A stretch of 64,000 nucleotides of DNA from Dyella_A sp050749815 (GTDB lineage Bacteria; Pseudomonadota; Gammaproteobacteria; Xanthomonadales; Rhodanobacteraceae): positions 2,356,001-2,420,000 of the forward strand of contig NZ_CP192735.1 in the NCBI RefSeq assembly GCF_050749815.1, given 5' to 3'. The position numbers and the translations under genes are program-made. Positions 23,469-31,089 of the stretch are shown in pieces; the stretch's first letter is position 1, and each line of letters opens with the position of its first letter. The notes beneath the pieces were generated by a model that was not told the origin of the DNA, did not search any database, and saw only the letters and a program-made list of their open reading frames with translations.

Positions 23469-25499
23469 GTGCGTAGCGAGCAGAACGAACTGCGATCATC
23501 AGGCACCACGCTGGAAGTCGCCTATTCCTTCGATGTATTCGACACCTGCGTCTCAAGGGTTTACGCACATCCGCGAGATCTTTTCTACGACCTCGGCCTT
23601 CGCATGGCTCCGCCAGATCTCTCTGCTAGAGAACGGAGCAAATTCGCCGCTCGCTTCCAGTCCCGGCGGATTCGCGCCGAGAAAAAAGCTCACCGGCGTG
23701 CGCTGCCTCGCAGGACGGTGACGATCGAGGAGATCTACGGGCACTTTTCGCTGCCAAAGGGCATTGCAGCCACGACAGAGGACCTGATTCGGGCGGAGCT
23801 CGATCTTGAGTGCGAGAGCATCTACGCGGTCCCTGCTGTGATATCTCACCTCGACGATCTCCGAAAGGCCGGTCATCGAATCATTTTCATTTCCGACATG
23901 TACCTGCCGTCCTCTCTCTTGGCACCAATCCTGAGGAAGCTAGAGGTAATGCGGGACGGGGACTCACTCTACGTTTCCTGCGACGCAGGTGTCACCAAGC
24001 ACCACGGGCAACTGTTCCAGTACGTACTGGAAGCAGAGCGCCTTGACGCCTCGCAACTGCGCCATACCGGAGACAATTTCCACGCCGATATTGTCATGGC
24101 CGCCCGGTCCAATATCAGGACCAGCCATTGGCGCGGTGGGATGCTCACGCATCGGGAAGCGGCAATGGCCGGCCGGCGTCTACCACGGCCCCGGGCCAGA
24201 TCTTCGCTGGCCGCAATGTCCAGGCGGCTGCGCCTGTCGAAGGCCATCCCAGCTGGGCACGATGGCGATCCGATGGACCACATCGTCCACGGAATCGTCG
24301 TCCCATTCCTTCTCGCCTACGTGGCCTGGGTACTTGACCACGCGGCGCGCCACGGCATCCGGCGGCTGTACTTCGTGGCCCGCGATGCGGAGATCATGCT
24401 TCGTATCGCCGAGGCATTACAGGGGGAAGACGGCCCAATCGAACTGCGCTATCTCTATGGATCTCGCCGCGCATGGCTCCCACCTTCAATTATCCCGGGC
24501 AGCAATGATTGGCAACGCCTCTTGATCATCCCCGGACAAGCCAGCAGCCGGCGAGACATCGCCGCACGAATGGGATTGGATGAGACAACCCAGGAACTCC
24601 TCCGCCAACGACTGTCCTGCAGCGAAGACCAGTGGTCGATGCATCTCTCGCATGATCAATCCACCGAATTCCTTGCCGATCTAATGCGAGACCCCGAAAC
24701 CTCGGCCCTGATTACCTCGTCGGTCGAGCGCGAGCGGGAAGTAGCTCTGTCCTATTTCCAGCAGGAAGGTCTGTTCGATGAAACCGCGTGGGCCTTGGTC
24801 GATGCGGGCTGGTCACTGAATACGCAGGCGGCTCTAAAACGTATCCTGGAGACAGCGGGCACACACCAGGCTCCCAAGGGCTACTACGTGGCCCTGGCCC
24901 GAGACCACCTCGGTGAGGCGCAGGCTGGGATGGCCTACCCCTTCGTATCGAAAGCCGGGTCGATCTTTTCGCGTAGGCGCGTCATCATTGAGCATTGCTT
25001 CCTGCCTTCCACGCACGCCACCACGCGTGGCTATCGGATGGACGGTTCACACTCCGTGCCCATTATCGGCCCCGAGCTACGCGGCGATGCCGAACTTCGC
25101 TATGCGGCGATATTGCATGAGGCTGCCGTAGCAGGCGCTCGTCTGACGGCCTCCGATGCGCGTATCGCTGCCAACTTGAGCGAGCACGCCGGCGAGATTC
25201 TTGCCAACGCGGAGGCGCTGCTTCGTCATCCGCATGAGACGGACGCGCGCGCGCTATGTTCCTTCGGCGCAATTGCAGACATGCGGCATGAGGCGTCGTT
25301 CGTTGAGCCATTGTGCCGCCCCCTCAGATTGACGGACCTCTGGAAAGTGATTTCCATGGCGATTTCGAAGAAAAAAAATTTCGAGTCGCCTTCTTTCATG
25401 TGGCTCGAAGGTTCTCTTGTCCTCTCTGCCTGGTACGTGCGCGCCCCGCTGCAGGTGCTGCTGTTTCTGGATGCGCTGCGGAATCGCTTGAAAGAGTGA
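23469..25499 (+). CDS. COG5610-type HAD-superfamily protein of polysaccharide clusters
   Basis: A 676-residue protein. The N-terminal HAD-like domain (about 15-230) shows motif I FDVFDT (D22, D25), motif II IFISDMYLP (about 138-146) and motif IV HTGDNFHAD (about 198-206). The ~440-residue C-terminal part is conserved in the family but of unknown fold. Such proteins recur in capsule and O-antigen loci, and their enzymatic role is undetermined. The start is GTG 23469, 9 nt after the previous stop. An A8 run at 25371-25378 lies near the 3' end (codons about 635-637), where slippage would replace the last ~40 residues. Confidence 0.75.
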   Translation: MRSEQNELRSSGTTLEVAYSFDVFDTCVSRVYAHPRDLFYDLGLRMAPPDLSARERSKFAARFQSRRIRAEKKAHRRALPRRTVTIEEIYGHFSLPKGIAATTEDLIRAELDLECESIYAVPAVISHLDDLRKAGHRIIFISDMYLPSSLLAPILRKLEVMRDGDSLYVSCDAGVTKHHGQLFQYVLEAERLDASQLRHTGDNFHADIVMAARSNIRTSHWRGGMLTHREAAMAGRRLPRPRARSSLAAMSRRLRLSKAIPAGHDGDPMDHIVHGIVVPFLLAYVAWVLDHAARHGIRRLYFVARDAEIMLRIAEALQGEDGPIELRYLYGSRRAWLPPSIIPGSNDWQRLLIIPGQASSRRDIAARMGLDETTQELLRQRLSCSEDQWSMHLSHDQSTEFLADLMRDPETSALITSSVEREREVALSYFQQEGLFDETAWALVDAGWSLNTQAALKRILETAGTHQAPKGYYVALARDHLGEAQAGMAYPFVSKAGSIFSRRRVIIEHCFLPSTHATTRGYRMDGSHSVPIIGPELRGDAELRYAAILHEAAVAGARLTASDARIAANLSEHAGEILANAEALLRHPHETDARALCSFGAIADMRHEASFVEPLCRPLRLTDLWKVISMAISKKKNFESPSFMWLEGSLVLSAWYVRAPLQVLLFLDALRNRLKE

Positions 25500-25553
25500 A
25501 ACGCCGCTGTGGCAGCAAGAATGCCAGTACTGAGGTTCCAGTAGGATATCGAC

Positions 25554-26660
25554 ATGCAAGCTACCTCTTCTGTTCTGGTCGTCGGCGCCGGCTTCGCCGG
25601 CAGCGTGGTCGCGCGCGAGCTGGCCGAAGCCAGCCACCCGGTGCGTATCATTGACAAGCGGCCCCATATTGCCGGCAACGCCTATGACGAACGGGACGCC
25701 CATGGAGTGCTTGTGCACCGCTACGGCCCGCATATCTTCCACACCAACGGCGAGCGAATCTTCGATTACCTCTCGCGCTTTACCGAGTGGCGACCCTACG
25801 AACACCGCGTCAGGGGTGTGGTCGGCGGGCGAATGTATCCATTTCCCATCAATCGGGACACGCTGAACCAGCTTTACGGCCTTGAACTTGACGAGGCGGG
25901 CGCAGCCGCGTTCTTCGAAAAGGTCCGCGAACCACGTGAGCCGGTAACGACGAGCGAGGACATGGTGCTCAACTCTGTGGGTCGCGATCTGTATGAGAAA
26001 TTCTTCCTCAACTACACGCGCAAGCAATGGGGGCTGGAGCCCTCGGAGCTGAAAGCGGGCGTCGCGGCCCGCATCCCGGTCCGGACCAATACCGACGACC
26101 GTTATTTCACCGACACCTTCCAGGCCATGCCACTGCACGGCTACACAAAGATGTTCGAGTCGATGCTCGACCACCCCGACATCACGGTGCAGCTCGGTGT
26201 GGATTTCGAGGAAGTGCGAGAACGGGAGACCTTCCGCCACGTGGTCTACACCGGTCCGATCGACGCCTATTTCCGCTATGTCCACGGGCCACTTCCGTAT
26301 CGTTCATTGCGCTTCGAGCATGAACATCTGGCCGATGTTGACCAGTATCAGGAGACCGGGACGGTCAACTATCCGAACGATCATGCGTATACACGCATTA
26401 CCGAATTCAAGCACCTGACGGGGCAGACACACCGGGGCACATCGATCGTTCGCGAGTATCCGCAAGCCGAGGGGGATCCCTACTACCCGGTTCCCCGCGC
26501 AGAGAACGAGGCCCTGTTCAAACGCTATGAGGCATTGGCCAAGGCAGAGCCCAACGTCACCTTCGTAGGTCGGTTAGCCCAGTACCGCTACTACAATATG
26601 GATCAGGTCGTGGGGGCGGCGCTTGCTGCATCTCGCCAGTTGATCGAAAGCCTGCGCTAA
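25554..26660 (+). CDS. glf: UDP-galactopyranose mutase
   Basis: A 368-residue FAD enzyme converting UDP-galactopyranose to UDP-galactofuranose, the donor for Galf-containing glycans. The N-terminal Rossmann motif VVGAGFAGSVVARELAEA (about 8-25), the GPHIFHTNGERIFDYLSRF segment (about 60-78), NYTRKQWG and the C-terminal FVGRLAQYRYYNMDQ flavin-site motif are all typical. Length matches the family. The start is ATG 25554, 54 nt after the COG5610 gene. With galE on the facing strand it gives a complete route from UDP-glucose to UDP-Galf. Confidence 0.95.
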   Translation: MQATSSVLVVGAGFAGSVVARELAEASHPVRIIDKRPHIAGNAYDERDAHGVLVHRYGPHIFHTNGERIFDYLSRFTEWRPYEHRVRGVVGGRMYPFPINRDTLNQLYGLELDEAGAAAFFEKVREPREPVTTSEDMVLNSVGRDLYEKFFLNYTRKQWGLEPSELKAGVAARIPVRTNTDDRYFTDTFQAMPLHGYTKMFESMLDHPDITVQLGVDFEEVRERETFRHVVYTGPIDAYFRYVHGPLPYRSLRFEHEHLADVDQYQETGTVNYPNDHAYTRITEFKHLTGQTHRGTSIVREYPQAEGDPYYPVPRAENEALFKRYEALAKAEPNVTFVGRLAQYRYYNMDQVVGAALAASRQLIESLR

Positions 26661-26689
26661 ACCTGCCACCGACGGAACTCGACAGCCGA

Positions 26690-27805
26690 ATGCGAATCGC
26701 CTTTCTCTGCAAGCGTCGCTACATGGGCAAGGACGTCATCGACGACCGGTATGCCAGGCTCTACGAGATCCCTTTCCAACTCGCCCGGCTCGGGCACGAG
26801 GTGCACGGGTTCTGCCTTGGCTATGAGTCACAGGCGGAGGGACTCGTGGAGCACGAAGCGGCACCGGGGAGCCTTGCCTGGCATGCCAGATCTCTGAATC
26901 GCAGCGTCTTGCCGCGACTGCTTGGCTATCCCGGGTGGCTATCCTCGCAATTGAGGCGGGTTCGACCCGACCTGCTCATCGGCGCATCCGACATTCCGCA
27001 TGTCGCGCTTACCGGGTGGCTGGCCAAGCGCTTGGGTTTGCCATATGCCATCGACCTGTATGACAACTTCGAAGGCTTCAGCCAGGCGCACTTGCCAGGG
27101 TTCAAGACTGCCCTGCGGCGTGCCACGCGCCAGGCCGGACTGGTCACCACGACCAGCGACGCGCTGCATGACCTTGTCCGCGACGGTTACGCCGCCAAAG
27201 GCACGGTGGTGTCCATGCCAAGCACGGTGGATCTGTCCATCTTCACCCGCGGCGATCGCTGCGCGGCCCGCAAGGCCCTGGGCCTCCCGGCTGAGGCTCT
27301 GCTGGTTGGCACCGCAGGCGGACTTCACCAAGATAAAGGCGTCGGGACACTGTACGACGCCTGGCCGCGAATCGAGGCGGCCCTGCCGAACGTTCACCTG
27401 GTACTGGCCGGACCGATCGACCCGTCCCTGCCACCGCCGTCAGGACCTCGCGTTCACCATCTGGGGATGCTTTCTCACACCCGTACGGCGACGCTCTTCC
27501 AGTCATTGGACGTGGGCGTGATCTATCTTCGCGACACGACGTTCGGTCGCTACTGCTTTCCGCAGAAGGCCTATGAGATGCTGTCCTGCGGCCTGGCGGT
27601 CGTGGCCGCCGACGTTGGCGCCATGCCATCACTGCTAGCCGACGTACCGCAGGCGCGCTATCGTCCCGACGACCCGTTCGACCTCGCACGTGCCGTGCAA
27701 GCCCAGCTCGAGGCACCGAAGCACCCGGAGACCGCCATCGAGAGCTGGGGAACCATCATCGCCAGACTCGAACTCGACCTCATGAAACTGACCCAGCCGC
27801 GGTAA
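26690..27805 (+). CDS. Glycosyltransferase family 4
   Basis: A 371-residue GT-B transferase, last gene of the rightward glycan operon. The C-terminal donor domain has AGGLHQDKGVGTLYDAW (about 205-221) and KAYEMLSCGLAVVAADVG (about 288-305) with the EX7E-type glutamate. The N-terminal domain begins MRIAFLCKRRYMGKD. It follows glf by 29 nt and is therefore a candidate galactofuranosyl- or other hexosyltransferase using the Glf product, but family membership alone does not give the sugar. It converges on galE, with 44 nt between the stops and no obvious terminator. Confidence 0.88.
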   Translation: MRIAFLCKRRYMGKDVIDDRYARLYEIPFQLARLGHEVHGFCLGYESQAEGLVEHEAAPGSLAWHARSLNRSVLPRLLGYPGWLSSQLRRVRPDLLIGASDIPHVALTGWLAKRLGLPYAIDLYDNFEGFSQAHLPGFKTALRRATRQAGLVTTTSDALHDLVRDGYAAKGTVVSMPSTVDLSIFTRGDRCAARKALGLPAEALLVGTAGGLHQDKGVGTLYDAWPRIEAALPNVHLVLAGPIDPSLPPPSGPRVHHLGMLSHTRTATLFQSLDVGVIYLRDTTFGRYCFPQKAYEMLSCGLAVVAADVGAMPSLLADVPQARYRPDDPFDLARAVQAQLEAPKHPETAIESWGTIIARLELDLMKLTQPR

Positions 27806-27849
27806 ACGGCTTGCGCGCAGTAGCCACCAATCCGTCGCCAAGATGATGC

Positions 27850-28824
27850 TCAGTACCGTTGATTGCGATGCCAGCGCCATGCGCTCTCGACGATGCTTGT
27901 CAGGTCGCTGCAACCGGGAACCCAGCCGAGCACCTCGGCAGCCTGCCGGCTGGACGCCACCAGCCGCGCCGGATCCCCGTCGCGGCGGGTCAGATCCCGG
28001 CTGTCGACAGCTTGACCTGAAACACGACGCGCCGCTTCCAGTACCTGCAGCACGCTGAAACCCACGCCGCTGCCCAGGTTGAAGGCGTGGAATCCGCGTT
28101 GCCCGTCCAGGTAGGCGAGCGCCAGGCGATGGGCCTCGGCGAGATCACGCACGTGAATGTAATCCCGTATGCAGGTGCCGTCGGGGGTGGGGTAATCCCG
28201 GCCAAAGATACTCACTTGCGTACCGTCGAGTGCAGCTCGCAACACATTGGGTATCAGATGGCTTTCCGGAGAATGGGCCTCGCCGATCTCGCCGGAGGGG
28301 TCTGCACCGGCCGCATTGAAATAGCGAAGAGCCACGGCTCGCATGTCATGGGCTGCGCAAGCATCGGCAATCATCCGCTCGGCCATGGCCTTGCTTGCAC
28401 CATAGGGGTTGATCGGCTGGAGTGGGTGCGTCTCGTCGATCCACTCGGCAGCCGACATGCCATACACGGCGGCCGACGAGGAAAACACCATGCGGTCGAC
28501 ACCAGCCTCTCGCATTGCCTCGATAAGGTTCAGCGTCCCCAGCACGTTATTGCGGTAATAGCGCGTGGGCTCGCGGACCGATTCGCTCACGATCGACAGC
28601 GCTGCAAAATGCAGGACGGCATCGACGGGCTCGCCCGAAAACGCGCACCTCAAGGCGACAGGATCGAGGAGGTCACCCTCTAAAAGCGTTGCCCCTCCAA
28701 CTGCCTCTCGATGACCGGTAGAGATATTGTCGAAAACGGTCACGCGGTATCCGGCAGCCATCAGCAGTCGCACCATGTGCGAGCCGATGTAGCCGGCACC
28801 ACCACATACGAGCACATGGCTCAT
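27850..28824 (-). CDS. galE: UDP-glucose 4-epimerase
   Basis: A 324-residue extended short-chain dehydrogenase/reductase interconverting UDP-glucose and UDP-galactose. The NAD-binding GGAGYIGS (8-15), the SSSAAVYG segment (115-122) and the catalytic Y141-x3-K145 pair in YGASKAM are visible. It supplies UDP-Gal for Glf encoded 1.2 kb away. Its start overlaps the GT4 gene upstream by 4 nt (ATGA), making it the third gene of a leftward GT2-GT4-galE operon. Confidence 0.95.
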   Translation of the reverse strand: MSHVLVCGGAGYIGSHMVRLLMAAGYRVTVFDNISTGHREAVGGATLLEGDLLDPVALRCAFSGEPVDAVLHFAALSIVSESVREPTRYYRNNVLGTLNLIEAMREAGVDRMVFSSSAAVYGMSAAEWIDETHPLQPINPYGASKAMAERMIADACAAHDMRAVALRYFNAAGADPSGEIGEAHSPESHLIPNVLRAALDGTQVSIFGRDYPTPDGTCIRDYIHVRDLAEAHRLALAYLDGQRGFHAFNLGSGVGFSVLQVLEAARRVSGQAVDSRDLTRRDGDPARLVASSRQAAEVLGWVPGCSDLTSIVESAWRWHRNQRY

Positions 28825-30035
28825 GGCCGCAGCTCGCCGAGGTTCGCCATGCAGGCCTGCAATTCCCGCCGATAACCCTGTGCAATCACGTCCCAGTCCA
28901 CCTTCTCCGTCACCGTGCTGCGGATCGCAGCCGCCCTCGCCAGGGCAAGCGCGGGCTGATCCAGCGCATCGAGGATGGCTTTTGCCAGGGCGTCACGATC
29001 CCTTGGATTTACCGTCACGTGGGCGGCGTTCCCGCCAAGCAGGTCGTCGAGACCGGCGACGTCGCCCACGATGGCAGGGCAACCACAACCGATAGCCTCC
29101 ATCAGGACAACCGGAAGCCCCTCTTGATTGCCGGACTCATCGCGGACGAAGGGAGCGACGAACAGGGATGCCCGCCGATAGAGGTCCGGCAGTTGGTCTT
29201 GGGGAACAGCCCCCAGGAAGCGCACGGCATGAGCCACTCCCAGTCGACTCGCCTGTGCCTCCAGGTCTGCGCGCTCCGGACCGAAGCCGGCAATCGTCAG
29301 GCGGGCTGCTGGCCGCCTGGCTAGCACGGCCGGCAGCGCATTCAGAAGAAGTGGAAGCCCCTTCTTGGGTACCAGCCTGCCCACGAAAAGCAGCTCCTCC
29401 GCCGAACGAAGAACCGATGGATCAGGCACGTAACGGCGCTGCAGATCGACGCCCATGGGCAACACCGTGAGGCTGGGGGGACGCAACCCGAGGCGGATCG
29501 CCTCTTTTCGCATGGCATCGCTCACCACGGTCATGCGCGAACAGGCTGCCGCCACAGACCGCTTGACCATTGTCAGCACACGCCCGCGGAAGCCGAACAG
29601 GTCTCCGCCATGGGAAGTCACCAAAACCGGAATGTGCGCGGGCCACGCGAGCCACCGCGCCAGCCATCCCTGCGGGATGAGCCAGTGCGCGTGGATTACG
29701 GCTACGCGATGGCGCTTGAGCACCCGCCTCGCAGCCAGGTACTGACCCAGGACGAAACCCGGCACCAAGAGCCACTTCCAGGGCGATCGGCGCAGATGGG
29801 TGGCAATACCCCCGTCGTTGACCAACGTCTGCCAGGCACGCGGCGCGTAGCGGTATCGCACCACGTGGACACCGTCCAGGTCGCCACTGGGATCCGCTCC
29901 CGGCGCATCGGGAACGACCGCGATCACCTCATGATCACGAGCGAGTCGGCGGCTTAGCTCGTGAACGAAAGCAGGCTCAGGATCATTCGCCCAACGCGGA
30001 TAGGTCGACGCAAGTACAAGGACCGCCGGTCGCAT
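28821..30035 (-). CDS. Glycosyltransferase family 4
   Basis: A 404-residue GT-B transferase. The N-terminus begins MRPAVLVLASTYPRWANDPE, which matches the teichuronic/exopolysaccharide GT4 type. LLFVGRLVPKKGLPLLL (about 212-228) starts the donor domain and EGLPVVLMEAIGCGCPAI (about 305-322) contains the EX7E-like motif. It sits between the DPM-like GT2 gene (6-nt gap) and galE (4-nt overlap). Probably a cytoplasmic-face transferase for the same glycan as the opposite operon. Confidence 0.88.
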   Translation of the reverse strand: MRPAVLVLASTYPRWANDPEPAFVHELSRRLARDHEVIAVVPDAPGADPSGDLDGVHVVRYRYAPRAWQTLVNDGGIATHLRRSPWKWLLVPGFVLGQYLAARRVLKRHRVAVIHAHWLIPQGWLARWLAWPAHIPVLVTSHGGDLFGFRGRVLTMVKRSVAAACSRMTVVSDAMRKEAIRLGLRPPSLTVLPMGVDLQRRYVPDPSVLRSAEELLFVGRLVPKKGLPLLLNALPAVLARRPAARLTIAGFGPERADLEAQASRLGVAHAVRFLGAVPQDQLPDLYRRASLFVAPFVRDESGNQEGLPVVLMEAIGCGCPAIVGDVAGLDDLLGGNAAHVTVNPRDRDALAKAILDALDQPALALARAAAIRSTVTEKVDWDVIAQGYRRELQACMANLGELRP

Positions 30036-30041
30036 GCGGTG

Positions 30042-30896
30042 TCAATCCGCGCGGCGATAGGTTAGTGCCGTAATCTGCTCGGAAACCAAGCCGATCAGGA
30101 ACACGATCACCGCCGCGCTCCAAAGCAACGTACTCATGTTGGTAAGGCGGCCGTGCGTGGTGAAGGTATAGGCGTAATTGACACAGCCCAGCAGAAAGAA
30201 CACCGCGCTGGCCGGCACGAATAGCTTGAGCGGCGAATACAGCGTGGCGATCTTGAAGATGATCAGCAGAAAGCGCAGTCCATCGCGAAGCGGCCGGATG
30301 TGGCTGGTGGTGCCATCGCGCTGGGCGACGTGGATCGGTTCATACGCCACCGCGTAGGCGCTGCGAAAGAACGCCATGGTGCTAGTGGTCGGATAGCTGA
30401 AGCCGTTGGGCAGCAGGTGGATGAACTCGCGAAACTTGTCTGCCCGCACGGCGCGGAAGCCGGAGGTGAGGTCGGCCACCTTATGTCCCGTCATGCGGGA
30501 GGCCAGCCAGTTGTAAAAGGTGTTGGCAACGCCGCGGCCGACGCCGGCCTGCCCTTCCCACGAGCGGGCTCCGACCACCATGTCATAGCCCTCCTCCAAC
30601 CGGGTCAGCAGGCGGGCCACGTCGGCCGGGTTGTGCTGCCCGTCGCCATCCATGAACACCAGCACGTCACCGCTGGCTGCACGTGCCCCGCGCTTGATTG
30701 CCGCCCCATTACCCATGGAGTAGGGCGAAGGCAGCCAGATCACCCCGGCCCGCGCGCAGACCCCGGCGGTGTCGTCGGTGGATCCGTCGTCCACCACGAT
30801 GATTTCCGCCCCGGGGTGGTGCTGGCGCAGTGACGGCAGCAATCGCGCCAACGCGTCCGCCTCGTTCTTGGCGGGAAGGATGATGCTTAGGTTCAA
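30042..30896 (-). CDS. GT2 polyprenyl-phosphate sugar synthase-like (DPM1-like)
   Basis: A 284-residue GT-A transferase of the dolichol-phosphate-mannose synthase type. It has LSIILPAKNEADALARLL at the N-terminus, VVDDGSTDDTAGV (about 37-49), FMDGDGQHNPADV (about 79-91) and two C-terminal membrane helices (about 220-275). I choose the TTG at 30896 because GGGGGAG precedes it at the right spacing and the protein then starts directly at the family N-terminus; longer in-frame starts (30929, 31058) enter the pilB promoter. Such enzymes make lipid-phosphate sugars, the donor class used by GT-C enzymes. Confidence 0.84.
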   Translation of the reverse strand: MNLSIILPAKNEADALARLLPSLRQHHPGAEIIVVDDGSTDDTAGVCARAGVIWLPSPYSMGNGAAIKRGARAASGDVLVFMDGDGQHNPADVARLLTRLEEGYDMVVGARSWEGQAGVGRGVANTFYNWLASRMTGHKVADLTSGFRAVRADKFREFIHLLPNGFSYPTTSTMAFFRSAYAVAYEPIHVAQRDGTTSHIRPLRDGLRFLLIIFKIATLYSPLKLFVPASAVFFLLGCVNYAYTFTTHGRLTNMSTLLWSAAVIVFLIGLVSEQITALTYRRAD

Positions 30897-31016
30897 CGAT
30901 GGGCTCCCCCGAGTTTGACCCCGGATCATAGCGCGCAGACCGCGCATGCGGCTGTGACCGCGTCCACCCGACCAACGTGGGAGCCCGGCCCCTGCGGCGC
31001 CCTGCCCGGAACCGGC

Positions 31017-31044
31017 TTGCAGCGAGTGACCGCGCTGGTAGAGT
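31017..31044 (+). promoter_or_regulatory. Possible sigma-70 promoter of pilB
   Basis: TTGCAG (31017-31022) and TAGAGT (31039-31044), 16 nt apart, lie 45 nt before the pilB ATG in the 193-nt divergent gap to the GT2 gene. The match to consensus is moderate. No RpoN-type GG-N10-GC element like those of the pilins was found here. Confidence 0.3.
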
Positions 31045-31089
31045 GGGGTAAATTCCACGCTAATCAGCGGGCTGGGGCAGGTTCCACCA

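Noticed and set aside
30897..31058. Longer N-terminus for the DPM-like GT2 (starts at 31058 or 30929)
   Set aside because: The extension has low-complexity, family-unlike sequence and overlaps the pilB promoter. TTG 30896 has a strong GGGGGAG site and the expected MNLSIILPAKNE-type start.
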